A stretch of DNA of 64,000 nucleotides. Source: Halomicrococcus gelatinilyticus. GTDB taxonomy: Archaea > Halobacteriota > Halobacteria > Halobacteriales > Haladaptataceae. The DNA lies in the NCBI GenBank assembly GCA_024227995.1, contig CP100465.1, positions 1,054,001-1,118,000 of the forward strand, given 5' to 3'. The position numbers and the translations under genes are program-made. The notes below the pieces were generated by a model, which was given only the letters and a program-made list of their open reading frames with translations, made no database searches and was not told the DNA's origin. This document shows positions 8,364-16,431 of this stretch, piece by piece; positions within the stretch are counted from its first letter, which is position 1; every line of letters starts with the position of its first letter.

Positions 8364-9368
8364 TCAGTCGTCGTGGGTGACCGAGTGGTGCCTGCCGAGC
8401 ACCTCGACGGTGGTCTTGAACAGGCCGATGAGGATGGGACCGAGGAACAGCCCCATCACGCCGAGCAGGTACGTCCCGCCCGCGACGCCGACCAGGATGA
8501 CGGCGGAGTGCATCTCCGACTCGCGGTCGATCAGCAGCGCCCGCAGGTAGTCGTCCGTCACGGCGACGGACGTCATCCCCCAGACCACGACGAACGCCGC
8601 CGCCAGTACCCGGCCGTCCACGAAGAGGTAGACGACCGCGCCCCCGAGGACCGGGGCGACGCCGACGAGGGGGACGATGGCGAGCACCATCATCGCGACG
8701 GTGAGCAGGGGAGCCCGGGGAACGCCGGTGAGGAACAGGCTCACGCCAGCGACGCTCCCCTGGATGATCGCGACGAGGACGTGACCTTTGAGCACGGCCC
8801 ACACCATGGCGTCCGCCGACGCGAACAGTTCGTCGCGCACGGACGCGTCGAGCGGCGTCGACTGCTTCAGCCAGGCGACGAACAGTCGGCCGTCCTTCAG
8901 CAGGTAGTACAGGACGAAGATCAACAGCAGGAACCCGATGAACGCGTGGAGGCTGGTGCGGACGACGGTCGTCGCGCTCGCCCGGACGTAGTCAGTCAGG
9001 CGGTCGACCGTCGGCTCCACCATCGGACGGACGTCCACCTCGATTCCGAGGTTCCGTTCGAGGAGACGCTCCAGCTGGTCGAGAACGCTCGCCCGGGAGA
9101 CGCCCTCCAGCAGCGCGGTGCCCTCCGTCACCAGGACGTTCGCCCCGACGGTCACCGGCACGACGACCACGAGCACGACGAGCACGGAGAGCAGTCCTGC
9201 GGAGATTCGCGGACCGATCCGGTCCTCGAGCCGACTGTGGACGGGGAAGAGGACGAACGCGAGCAGTCCCGTCGCGAGCAACCACGACAGGAACGGTCGG
9301 AGGAGCAGCCAGGTGATGACCGCCAGCACGGCGACCAGGATCCACGCGAACGCCGTCCGAGCTTTCAT
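8364..9368 (-). CDS. AI-2E family (PerM/YdiK-type) membrane protein
   Basis: A 334-residue multi-spanning membrane protein of the PerM family, predicted permeases whose substrates are mostly unknown. Two hydrophobic helices open the protein (AWILVAVLAVITWLLL and SWLLATGLLAFVLFPV). A third follows with a long extracytoplasmic helical region (about 95-150), then a cluster of C-terminal helices with LLLIFVLYYLLKDG and GVAGGTYLLGVMGLFLGPILIGL, the family signature. I chose the ATG at 9368: a longer reading frame up to 9551 would run through the second tRNA gene in antisense. It is sandwiched between two identical tRNA-Gly genes. Confidence 0.85.
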   Translation of the reverse strand: MKARTAFAWILVAVLAVITWLLLRPFLSWLLATGLLAFVLFPVHSRLEDRIGPRISAGLLSVLVVLVVVVPVTVGANVLVTEGTALLEGVSRASVLDQLERLLERNLGIEVDVRPMVEPTVDRLTDYVRASATTVVRTSLHAFIGFLLLIFVLYYLLKDGRLFVAWLKQSTPLDASVRDELFASADAMVWAVLKGHVLVAIIQGSVAGVSLFLTGVPRAPLLTVAMMVLAIVPLVGVAPVLGGAVVYLFVDGRVLAAAFVVVWGMTSVAVTDDYLRALLIDRESEMHSAVILVGVAGGTYLLGVMGLFLGPILIGLFKTTVEVLGRHHSVTHDD

Positions 9369-9461
9369 CGCCTCTAGCCTGCGTTCGCGTGCGGGAAACC
9401 GTTGGGGGTTGACACCGTGTCGTCCGCGCCGGAGCGTCACATCAACCCGCTTGCGTAATGC

Positions 9462-9468
9462 ATTTATA
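9462..9468 (+). promoter_or_regulatory. TATA box of the second tRNA-Gly gene
   Basis: ATTTATA lies 41 bp before the mature tRNA 5' end at 9509. The surrounding sequence differs from the promoter of the first copy, so the two genes are independently expressed. Confidence 0.55.
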
Positions 9469-9508
9469 CCCGCGCGTGGCAATGGTGTAATGTCGCGACA
9501 GGCGACGC

Positions 9509-9579
9509 GCGCTGGTAGTGTAGTGGTATCACGTGACCTTGCCATGGTCACAACCTGGGTTCAAATCCCAGCCAGCGCA
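9509..9579 (+). tRNA. tRNA-Gly, anticodon GCC (second copy)
   Basis: Identical over all 71 nt to the tRNA at 8173-8243, anticodon GCC. Downstream identity continues only through CTTCTC before the copies diverge. Upstream sequence is unrelated, so only the tRNA itself is duplicated or has been kept uniform by gene conversion. Its 3' end is the left arm of the repeat at 9776-9813. Confidence 0.97.
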
Positions 9580-9603
9580 CTTCTCAGAAATCAACCGACG
9601 AGC
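9566..9603 (+). repeat. Direct repeat, left copy (tRNA-Gly 3' end plus flank)
   Basis: 38 bp starting TCCCAGCCAGCGCACTTCTC, which is the last 14 nt of the tRNA-Gly gene plus 24 nt of flanking sequence. It recurs at 9776-9813 with a single difference (A at 9598, G at 9808). The spacing is exactly 210 bp. The arrangement resembles attL/attR left by an element that used the tRNA 3' end, though the interval holds no gene. Confidence 0.85.
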
Positions 9604-9877
9604 GGCGCGTCTCGTCGCGCCGCGAACCGCTGATTTCTGTGAATCGGTGCTGGGATTTGAAGGAGAGAAGACGCAGCGCACGAGCGCCGCGAGTGCGACC
9701 GTCTTCGCGTGGTTCAAATCCCGCCGGACTCACCGCGTGAGTCCGGCGACCCTCGCAGACCGCCGGTCTGCTCGGTCCCAGCCAGCGCACTTCTCAGAAA
9801 TCAACCGGCGAGCACTGCGTAGCGCGTGCTCGGAACGCCCCGACAGAGTTAGGCGACCGGCGGACGCGTGTCGGCCC
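9580..9877. repeat. Non-coding stretch of scrambled tRNA-3'-end fragments
   Basis: No gene is visible. At 9631-9659 there is an imperfect inverted copy of the tRNA 3' end and flank (TGATTTCTG ... GCTGGGATTTGA). At 9711-9731 a T-loop-like GGTTCAAATCCCGCCGGACTC resembles the 3' end of a different tRNA. A perfect 11-bp hairpin with a 3-nt loop, GCCGGACTCAC/GTGAGTCCGGC, follows at 9724-9748. The right copy of the direct repeat is 9776-9813. The pattern looks like the decayed scar of repeated integration or recombination at tRNA genes. Confidence 0.6.
9776..9813 (+). repeat. Direct repeat, right copy (tRNA-Gly 3' end plus flank)
   Basis: 37 of 38 positions match 9566-9603. It carries the last 14 nt of the tRNA acceptor region but no intact tRNA, as expected for the distal att site after integration into a tRNA gene. 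Confidence 0.85.
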
Positions 9878-10192
9878 ATGACGACGATTGCACTGCTGAG
9901 CGTCGCACCGGTCGTCGAAGGGAGCATGGCCGACGAGGTGGCGAAGGCGGTCGCCGCGCTCGACGAGTTCGACGTCGCCTACGAGACGAACCCGATGGGG
10001 ACCGTCGTCGAGGCCGACTCCGTGGACGAACTGTTCGCCGCGGCGCAGGCGGCCCACGAGGCGGTCGACGGGGACCGCGTGAGCACGGTGCTGAAGATCG
10101 ACGACAAGCGGACGAGCGACGACCCCGCAGCTGAGAAGGTGACGGCGGTCGAAGACGCGCTCGGTCACGAGGCGAAACGCGAGCGAGAGTAG
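9878..10192 (+). CDS. MTH1187-family thiamine-binding protein (UPF0045/DUF77)
   Basis: A 104-residue ferredoxin-like-fold protein of the YqgV/MTH1187 family, some members of which bind thiamine; its cellular role is not established. Diagnostic segments are IALLSVAPV at the N-terminus, VAYETNPMGTVVEA in the middle, and DGDRVSTVLKIDDKR, all typical of the family. The ATG at 9878 was chosen because upstream codons run into the tRNA-derived repeat region. hisD ends convergently only 3 bases beyond. Confidence 0.85.
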   Translation: MTTIALLSVAPVVEGSMADEVAKAVAALDEFDVAYETNPMGTVVEADSVDELFAAAQAAHEAVDGDRVSTVLKIDDKRTSDDPAAEKVTAVEDALGHEAKRERE

Positions 10193-10195
10193 CGG

Positions 10196-11464
10196 TCAGT
10201 CGAAGCGCTTGCGAACGCTCTCGGCGTGGGCCTCCAGCCCCTCGGCCTCCGCGAGCGTCTCGACGGTGTCGCGGATAGCGCCGAGCGCGTCGGCGTCGAG
10301 GCGCTGGACGGTCGTCGACCGCACGAACGTGTCGACCGAGAGGCCGCCGGTGAGCTTCGCCAGACCGTTGGTGGGGAGGACGTGGTTCGTTCCGGAGGCG
10401 TAGTCGCCGGCCGCAACGGGGGTGTACGGCCCGAGGAAGACGCTGCCGGCGCTGTCGATGCGCGACAGGATTTCCTCGTCGTCGTCGGCCTGTATCGAGA
10501 GGTGCTCGGCGGCGTACTCCTCGGCGAAGAGGATGGCCTCGCTCATCGAGCGCGCGACGAACACGCCGCTGGCGTCGTTGTCGAGCGCGTCCCGGACGAC
10601 GTCCTCACGTTCGCGCCCGGCGGCCTGACGTTCTATCTCGTCGGCGACGTCGTCGGCGAGCGCGGCGTCGTCGGTCACCGCGACGACCGAGGCGTTCGGG
10701 TCGTGTTCGGCCTGCGCGACCACGTCGCTGGCGACGAGCGCGGGGTCGGCCGTCGCGTCCGCGACGACGAGCACCTCGCTCGGCCCCGCGAGGAAGTCGA
10801 TGGCGACGTCGCCCTGCACCTCGGCCTTCGCCGCGGTGACCCAGCGGTTGCCGGGGCCGACGACCTTCTGCACGCGGTCGACGGTCTCGGTGCCGTACGC
10901 CAGCGCGGCGACGGCCTGCGCGCCGCCGACGCTGTACACCGCGTCCGCGCCCGCGGCGTGGATGGCGGCGAGCGTGATGGGGTTCTGCTCCTCGGCGGGC
11001 GGCGTGGCGACGACGACGTCGTCGACGCCAGCCACCTTCGCGGGGACGACGCCCATCAGCGCGCTGGAGGGGTACGCCGCCGCGCCGCCGGGGACGTAGA
11101 CGCCGACGCGTTCGAGCGGGCGGAACCGCCGTCCGAGTTCGCGCCCGTCGAAGTCGGCCCGCCAGTCTTCCGGGACCTGCGCCTCGTGGAACTCGCGGAC
11201 GTTGTCGGCCGCGGTCTCGATGGCCTCGCGCACGTCGGCGTCGATCTCCTCGTAGGCGCGTTCGACCTCGTCCGTGATGTCGAGGTTGCCCACCTCGACG
11301 TCGTCGAACTCGCGGCAGAACTCCCGTACCGCCACGTCGCCCTCCTCGTTCACCCGGTCGACGATGTCGCGCACGTCGCTCCGCACGGCCTCGACGCCGG
11401 CGTCTCGGTCGAACAGCGCCCGCCGCGCGTCCGGCCCGAGGTCCGCGATGTCCTGCACGTTCAT
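10196..11464 (-). CDS. hisD: Histidinol dehydrogenase
   Basis: Catalyses the last two steps of histidine synthesis, oxidising L-histidinol to L-histidine with NAD+ and a catalytic zinc. At 422 residues it has the normal family length. Recognisable segments include YVPGGAAAYPSSALMGVVPAKVAGV near the N-terminal third, VVGPGNRWVTAAKAEV, and FLAGPSEVLVVAD. The zinc/active-site region AEHLSIQADD and the GTNHVLPT motif follow near the C-terminus. No other his gene is in the window, so the pathway is dispersed. It ends three bases from the convergent MTH1187 gene. Confidence 0.96.
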   Translation of the reverse strand: MNVQDIADLGPDARRALFDRDAGVEAVRSDVRDIVDRVNEEGDVAVREFCREFDDVEVGNLDITDEVERAYEEIDADVREAIETAADNVREFHEAQVPEDWRADFDGRELGRRFRPLERVGVYVPGGAAAYPSSALMGVVPAKVAGVDDVVVATPPAEEQNPITLAAIHAAGADAVYSVGGAQAVAALAYGTETVDRVQKVVGPGNRWVTAAKAEVQGDVAIDFLAGPSEVLVVADATADPALVASDVVAQAEHDPNASVVAVTDDAALADDVADEIERQAAGREREDVVRDALDNDASGVFVARSMSEAILFAEEYAAEHLSIQADDDEEILSRIDSAGSVFLGPYTPVAAGDYASGTNHVLPTNGLAKLTGGLSVDTFVRSTTVQRLDADALGAIRDTVETLAEAEGLEAHAESVRKRFD

Positions 11465-11556
11465 GTTCGCACCTGGGAGACCGAGCGGAAAACGGTTTGC
11501 GTTACTCGCCTGCCGACATCAGCGGATTTATTCGAGCGTTGTGGCAAGAGGTCGTC

Positions 11557-13251
11557 GTGGTCGCCGACTCGTCTCCGGGCCTGGAACCGGCCGACAGCGA
11601 CGGCGCTGCGCCGGCCGAGGAGCGGCGCAGCGACGCCGACGCGACCGACGATGTGACGACCGGCGTGGCGGATGGAGCAGCGGCCGACAGCGAGACTGCC
11701 GACGCCGGCGGCGAGGGCGCGACCGACGACGAACCCGGTCGCGACCCCGTCGAGGCGCGCCTGGAGGACGCGCTGGAGCGGGTCGCCCACGGCGCGACCG
11801 TCTCCGTGCCGAGCATCCTCCTCCAGCGCGGACTGACGCTCGCGTTCACGGCCGTCCTCACCAACGGCTTCACCGCCGGTGCGTACGGCCTCTTCGCGCT
11901 GGCGCGCCGCCTCCAGCGGTTCCTCCTCCGCCTCGCACTCGGGTTCCGGAGCGGCCTGAGCCGTTTTCTCCCCAACGCGGAGTCGGCGACGGAGCGGGAC
12001 GCGCTCGCGACGTTCGCGAGCCTGCTCCTGCTCGGCGTCGCGACGGCGTTCGGCGCTGCGCTGTTCGTCGCCGCGCCGCACGTGACGCGGGCGACCGGCG
12101 AGGGAGCGCGGTTCACGCTGTTCCTGCGCGTGTTCGCCGCCGGCCTGCCCGCGAGCGTCTGGCTGTTCACCGTCACCGAAATACTCCGGGGGATGGAGGA
12201 GGTCGGACCGCTCAACCTCACGATGCGCGTCGGCTTCCCCATCGCGCAACTGCTGGTCGGCGTCGGCGGCGTCCTCGTCGTCGACGACCTCGCCGTAGTC
12301 GCCGGGGGCGTCGTCGGCGTCATGGGCCTGACCGGCGTCGCGGCGGCGACCTGGCTGGTGCGCGAGCGCGGACTCCGTCCGAGACTCCGCGGGCCGGACG
12401 TCGCGCGCCTGCGGCGGCAGTACCTGGCGTTCACGCTCCCCCTGTTCGTCGGCGGCATCGCGACGACGACCCAGCGGCTGGGGTTCTACCCCCTCATCGC
12501 GCTGTTCCTCTCCAGCGTCGCCGGCGGCGTGTTCGCCGTCGGCGTCCTCCTGGGCACGCTCGTCCGGTTGCCGCTGATGGGCATCAACCAGTTCATCCCG
12601 CCGGTCGCCGCCGCGCTCCACGAGGAGGACCAGCGCGAGGCGCTGGCCCGACTCTACCACGTCACCAGCCGACTCGTCCTGGTCGGCGTGACGGGGCTCG
12701 CGATACCCGTGATCGTCTACCGCGTCGCCGTCATGCGGCTGTTCGGCCCGACGTTCGTCGAGTACGCGCCGCTGCTCCCGGGATTCATCGTGGCACAGTA
12801 CGGCGCGTGCGCCGCCGGCAGCGTCGGCATCCTCCTGACGATGACGGACAACCAGCGGGCGCTGTTGATCGTCAACGTCGCCATCACCGCCTTCCTGACG
12901 GTGACCGCCGTCCCGCTGACCCTGACCTACGGCCTGCCTGGGCTGGTCGGCAGCTACCTCCTGATGCTCACCGTCAACAACGGTCTGGAGGTCGCGGTGC
13001 TGTACTACCTCGAAGGGCTCCAGCCGTTCACGCGCCTGCACGCGAAACCACTTATCGCAGGCGTGCCGCTGGCGGCGGTCGCGCTGGCTGCTCGGGCGCT
13101 GCTGCCGGGGGCGGTCGCGGCCGTGACGGGGACCGTGCTGGGACTGGCGGCGTACGCGGCGGCGCTCCGTTCGCTGGGATTCACCCGCGTCGAGCGCCGC
13201 CTCGGGGCGACGCTCGTCAGCCGCTACCGGCAGGCGTTCGCCCACAGGTGA
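11557..13251 (+). CDS. Lipid-linked polysaccharide flippase (MOP/Wzx-like)
   Basis: Integral membrane protein of the multidrug/oligosaccharide-lipid/polysaccharide superfamily, probably moving lipid-linked glycans outward for surface glycosylation. After an acidic, Ala-rich N-terminus of about 75 residues come roughly 12-14 hydrophobic segments, e.g. SLLLLGVATAFGAALFVAA, LPLFVGGIATTTQRLGFYPLIALF and LLIVNVAITAFLTVTAVPLTL. I prefer the GTG at 11557 (564 residues). A TATA-like GATTTATTC at 11525-11533 lies about 28 bp upstream, so the in-frame start at 11497 would precede the transcript. It is divergent from hisD. Confidence 0.8.
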   Translation: MVADSSPGLEPADSDGAAPAEERRSDADATDDVTTGVADGAAADSETADAGGEGATDDEPGRDPVEARLEDALERVAHGATVSVPSILLQRGLTLAFTAVLTNGFTAGAYGLFALARRLQRFLLRLALGFRSGLSRFLPNAESATERDALATFASLLLLGVATAFGAALFVAAPHVTRATGEGARFTLFLRVFAAGLPASVWLFTVTEILRGMEEVGPLNLTMRVGFPIAQLLVGVGGVLVVDDLAVVAGGVVGVMGLTGVAAATWLVRERGLRPRLRGPDVARLRRQYLAFTLPLFVGGIATTTQRLGFYPLIALFLSSVAGGVFAVGVLLGTLVRLPLMGINQFIPPVAAALHEEDQREALARLYHVTSRLVLVGVTGLAIPVIVYRVAVMRLFGPTFVEYAPLLPGFIVAQYGACAAGSVGILLTMTDNQRALLIVNVAITAFLTVTAVPLTLTYGLPGLVGSYLLMLTVNNGLEVAVLYYLEGLQPFTRLHAKPLIAGVPLAAVALAARALLPGAVAAVTGTVLGLAAYAAALRSLGFTRVERRLGATLVSRYRQAFAHR

Positions 13252-13263
13252 CGGCGGGGACGT

Positions 13264-14313
13264 TCAACGCAGCACGTCGTCGACCGGCCGCCGCGGGGTC
13301 CGCCCCGACTCCGGTTCGCCGTACCCGAGTCGGAACAGGTGCTGCGGCGACGCGTCGGAGGAGCCGAGGAGCTCCGCGAGCTTCGCCCGGTACGCCGGGC
13401 GTTCGAGCGTCTGGCTCATCGGGTGGACGGCGAGCCCCTCGTTCGTCGCCGCGAGCGCCAGTCGCTCGAACGCCCGACCGGCCTCCACCCGCGATTCGCG
13501 GTCGTCGGTCGCGGTGGAGAGCACGGCGACCGCCGGCGCGCTCCGGAGCAGCTTCGAGTTCTTCGCGCCCTCGCGGTCGCCGAGGTCCAGGTGCTCGACG
13601 GCGAGCTGGCCGACGCGCGCCACGAGCCAGTTGGCTCCCAGCGCGCCCGACCCGACCCAGTACCCCAGCTCCTCGCGGTAGTCGGGGTCCTCGAACTGCC
13701 GTCGGTCCGCCTCGGCCTGCAGCGCCGCGAGTTCCCGCCTGCGGTCGGCGTCCTCGACCAGCGTCAGCGTCACGTCTCCGTCCGACTCGGCGGCGTATCC
13801 CCGGAAGCGGTCGAGGACGGCAGCGGGAACGGGCCGGCCCTCGTCGAACAGTTCGTGGTTCGTCCGGCGCCGTCGGATGGCATCGAACAGCGCGGCGTCG
13901 CCCACCGCCGGGTCGGGCGTCGCGGCGTCGGGAGGCGTCGCGGCGTCGGTCGGACCGGGACCCTCCCGTCCGAGAGTGACCGTCGCCACGGGGTCGTCCG
14001 CCCCGTCGCCGTAGTCGACTGCGGGGTCGTAGCCGAAGTACCGCGCTGCGACCACCAGGTTCTCCAGCGCGCATCCCAGACTGAGGTGGAGTTCGCGCCC
14101 GTCCGGGTCCGCGACCGACAGCCTGCGGGACTCGTCCGCGAACAGTCGCACCGCACCGTCGCCGATCTCGAACGCCCAGGGCTGTGAGTTGTGACTCGAC
14201 GGCGCCAGCGTCGCATACCGGAGCAGGAACCGCGCCCGCTCCGCGAAGTCGCCGTCTGCCGGGAACTCCCCCGCGTCGACCTCCCACGCCGCCGTCGTTC
14301 CGTGTTCACCCAT
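13264..14313 (-). CDS. Acg-like nitroreductase-family protein
   Basis: A 349-residue protein related to Mycobacterium Acg, a divergent double-domain nitroreductase-like family predicted to bind FMN. RYATLAPSSHNSQPWAFEI near residue 33 is the conserved N-terminal signature of the nitroreductase fold. A second half-domain includes RRRTNHELFDEGRPVP and a C-terminal LAVHPMSQTLERPAYR and LFRLGYGEPE. Substrate and function are unknown. It converges on the flippase gene and has its own promoter side near 14331-14341, where a weak TATA-like element is seen. Confidence 0.8.
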   Translation of the reverse strand: MGEHGTTAAWEVDAGEFPADGDFAERARFLLRYATLAPSSHNSQPWAFEIGDGAVRLFADESRRLSVADPDGRELHLSLGCALENLVVAARYFGYDPAVDYGDGADDPVATVTLGREGPGPTDAATPPDAATPDPAVGDAALFDAIRRRRTNHELFDEGRPVPAAVLDRFRGYAAESDGDVTLTLVEDADRRRELAALQAEADRRQFEDPDYREELGYWVGSGALGANWLVARVGQLAVEHLDLGDREGAKNSKLLRSAPAVAVLSTATDDRESRVEAGRAFERLALAATNEGLAVHPMSQTLERPAYRAKLAELLGSSDASPQHLFRLGYGEPESGRTPRRPVDDVLR

Positions 14314-14590
14314 GCATGGTCACCGGCTACCTATTGGGGTGCCGTGACCCTAAACTCGCCCGTCGGTCGCCGCCGTGGCGGACGCACCGCCAGCCCGGAC
14401 CAGGACGAACCGTCTCCGTCGACGCGGTCAGTGGTCGTTCGAACCGGACGGCGGCGCACCGCAGGACGAGCAGGTGGCGCGGTCGCGGGGGTTCGAGCGC
14501 CGCGACGAGCCAGCCGAACGGCCCCAGGGCGGCGCTGCGAACGCCCGACCCCGTGGCCCCCATGCAGTCTTGGACGATGGTTGAACTCCG
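14314..14590. other. Non-coding interval, no feature recognised
   Basis: Divergent gap between the nitroreductase-like gene and ccmE. Short open frames exist on both strands (for example + 14375-14584, Arg-rich), but none shows the acidic composition or any family similarity typical of this genome. I see no tRNA, SRP or RNase P signature here. Confidence 0.4.
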
Positions 14591-14600
14591 ATACAATAAT
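14591..14600 (+). promoter_or_regulatory. TATA box of ccmEAB
   Basis: ATACAATAAT lies 27-36 bp ahead of the GTG at 14627. This spacing predicts a leaderless ccmE transcript and supports the GTG start. Confidence 0.55.
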
Positions 14601-14626
14601 ACCGGTCGTTTCACAATACCCGTCCA

Positions 14627-14998
14627 GTGCGACGGAAGAACAAACTCATCTTCGTGGGTGTCGGCATCGTCGTGCTCCTCGGCGGCCTCGGCGCGACGAC
14701 GATGAGCGCCTCGACCGAGTTCGTCTCGCCGACGGAGCTCGAGGAGGGGGACTACCAGGGCGAGTGGGTGAATCTCGAAGGTGCCGTCACGAACCTCACG
14801 ACGGACGACGAGCAGGCGACGTTCCACGTGGCCGACGACAACGAGTCGGTGCGCGTCACGTACGACAAGCCGCTCCCCGATACGATGCAGAACGGTCGCA
14901 TCGTCGTCGCGAAGGGCGAGTACCGCGACGGGACGGTCGTGGCGAACGAGCTGTCGGTGCGCGCCCACGAGGGGGAGGAACGGCCCGACGATACATGA
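14627..14998 (+). CDS. ccmE: CcmE-like heme chaperone (OB-fold)
   Basis: Candidate periplasm-facing heme chaperone of cytochrome c maturation system I, 123 residues. One membrane anchor (residues 6-24, LIFVGVGIVVLLGGLGATT) precedes an OB-fold with EFVSPTELEEG, VRVTYDKPLPD and NGRIVVAKGEYRDG, all aligning with CcmE. In bacterial CcmE the heme attaches to His in an HxxxY motif. Archaeal and some bacterial proteins use CxxxY. Here the equivalent tail reads SVRAHEGEE: H114 is one place off in my manual alignment, and neither Cys nor the Tyr is present. GTG start, leaderless; its stop overlaps the ccmA ATG. Confidence 0.78.
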   Translation: MRRKNKLIFVGVGIVVLLGGLGATTMSASTEFVSPTELEEGDYQGEWVNLEGAVTNLTTDDEQATFHVADDNESVRVTYDKPLPDTMQNGRIVVAKGEYRDGTVVANELSVRAHEGEERPDDT

Positions 14999-15750
14999 CC
15001 GGCGAGGGGGCGACGGCAGAGACGCCCGCCATCCGGACCGCGGACCTGACGAAGGAGTACGGACAGTTCGTCTCGGTCGCGGACCTCTCGGTCGAGATAG
15101 CGCGGGGCGAGACGGTCGGACTCTTCGGTCCGAACGGCGCGGGGAAGACGACGACGCTGCGCATCCTCGCGGGCCTCGCCCGGCCGACGCGCGGCAGCGT
15201 CTTCGTCGACGGCACGGAGCTGCGACCCGACGACCAGTCGCTCCGGCGGCGCATCGGCGTCGTCACGCACGACTCGATGCTCTACGACGACCTCACCGCG
15301 CGGGAGAACCTCCGCTTCCACGCCCGACTCCACGGCCTCGACGACGTGGCCGGGCGCTGCGAGGCGGTGCTGGAGACGGTCGGCCTCGCCCGGCGCGCGA
15401 GTCGCCGGCCCGTCGAGTTCTCTCACGGGCTCACGAAGCGGCTGTCGCTCGCGCGGGCGCTGCTCCACGACCCCGACGTCCTGCTGCTCGACGAACCGTA
15501 CACCGGCCTCGACCAGCGCGCGGGCGCCGACCTCGCGGCCGCGCTCGCCGACCTCGACGACAGGACCATCGTGCTGACGACCCACGACCTGGAGCGCGGG
15601 CTCCATCACTGCTCGCGGGCGCTCGTCCTCGACCAGGGGCGGCTCGAAGCCGACTTCGCGACGGCGTCGCTCGATAGCGACGAGTTCGAGGAGCGCTACC
15701 GGGAGGCCATCGGACTCGAACCGACAGAGATGGCGGTCGGAGAGACATGA
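14995..15750 (+). CDS. ccmA: CcmA-type ABC transporter ATP-binding protein
   Basis: ATPase subunit of the CcmABCD complex that releases holo-CcmE during cytochrome c maturation, 251 residues. Walker A is GPNGAGKTT at about residues 47-55 and Walker B is VLLLDEPYTGLD. The H-loop is TTHDLE. The signature motif is FSHGLTKRLSLARA rather than the common LSGGQ, as in CcmA proteins. It overlaps ccmE as ATGA at the 5' end and ccmB by 4 bases at the 3' end. Confidence 0.88.
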   Translation: MTGEGATAETPAIRTADLTKEYGQFVSVADLSVEIARGETVGLFGPNGAGKTTTLRILAGLARPTRGSVFVDGTELRPDDQSLRRRIGVVTHDSMLYDDLTARENLRFHARLHGLDDVAGRCEAVLETVGLARRASRRPVEFSHGLTKRLSLARALLHDPDVLLLDEPYTGLDQRAGADLAAALADLDDRTIVLTTHDLERGLHHCSRALVLDQGRLEADFATASLDSDEFEERYREAIGLEPTEMAVGET

Positions 15751-16418
15751 AGGGATTCCTCGCCGCGGTGTACCACGTCGTGCGGAAGGACCTGCTGGTC
15801 GAGGCGCGGACGAAGCAGGTGACGACGACCGCGGCGGTGTTCGCGCTGCTTGTCGTGCTCGCGTTCGCGTTCAGCTTCGTCCAGACGTTCGCCGACCCGC
15901 AGCTCGTCGGTCGGGGCGCGCTCTGGATCGCGTTCGTGTTCGCCGGGACGTCCGGCGTCACGAAGACGGTCGGCATCGAGTCGCAAAACGCCGCCCTCGA
16001 CGGCCTGCTGCTCGCGCCCGTCGACCGGTCGGCCATCTACGTCGGGAAGGTGCTCAGCACGGCGCTGTTCGTCGTCGTCGTCGACCTCGTCACCCTGGTC
16101 GCCGCCGTCGTCTTCCTCGGCTACTCGCCCGGGGCGGCGACGCTGCCGCTGGTGGGCGTACTCGTCGTCGCGGCGTTCGGGTTCGCGGCCGTCGCGGTCG
16201 TCGTCTCGACGCTCACCCACCGCTCGGCGCTCGACGAACTCGTCATGCCGGTGCTGCTCGTCCCGCTCGTCGTCCCCGTCCTGCTCGCCGGCATCGAGCT
16301 GACCGACGCGCTCGCGGCGGGCCGGCCGACGGGGACGTGGCTGCGACTGCTCTGTGCCTACTGCGGCGTGCTCTTTCTCGCCGGCATCGCCACCTTCGAC
16401 TACGTCGTCGAGGAGTGA
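15747..16418 (+). CDS. ccmB: CcmB heme-export/maturation permease
   Basis: Membrane subunit of the Ccm ABC complex, 223 residues with about six transmembrane segments (such as TTTAAVFALLVVLAFAFSFVQ, TALFVVVVDLVTLVAAVVFLG, VLLVPLVVPVLLAGIEL). The early segment FAGTSGVTKTVGIESQNAALDGLLLAPVDR is the family signature of CcmB. Its ATG overlaps the stop of ccmA, and the gene ends 13 bases before the convergent Ig-like membrane protein. Confidence 0.9.
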   Translation: MKGFLAAVYHVVRKDLLVEARTKQVTTTAAVFALLVVLAFAFSFVQTFADPQLVGRGALWIAFVFAGTSGVTKTVGIESQNAALDGLLLAPVDRSAIYVGKVLSTALFVVVVDLVTLVAAVVFLGYSPGAATLPLVGVLVVAAFGFAAVAVVVSTLTHRSALDELVMPVLLVPLVVPVLLAGIELTDALAAGRPTGTWLRLLCAYCGVLFLAGIATFDYVVEE

Positions 16419-16431
16419 GAAGTGAGGAGAG

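Noticed and set aside
9369..9551. Extended N-terminus of the PerM-type protein
   Set aside because: It would read antisense through most of the second tRNA-Gly gene and is Arg-rich; the hydrophobic family start is at 9368.
14314..14590. Short open frames on both strands (for example + 14375-14584, - 14327-14563)
   Set aside because: Arg-rich composition, no family similarity, no promoter or small-gene context; typical random frames of GC-rich DNA.
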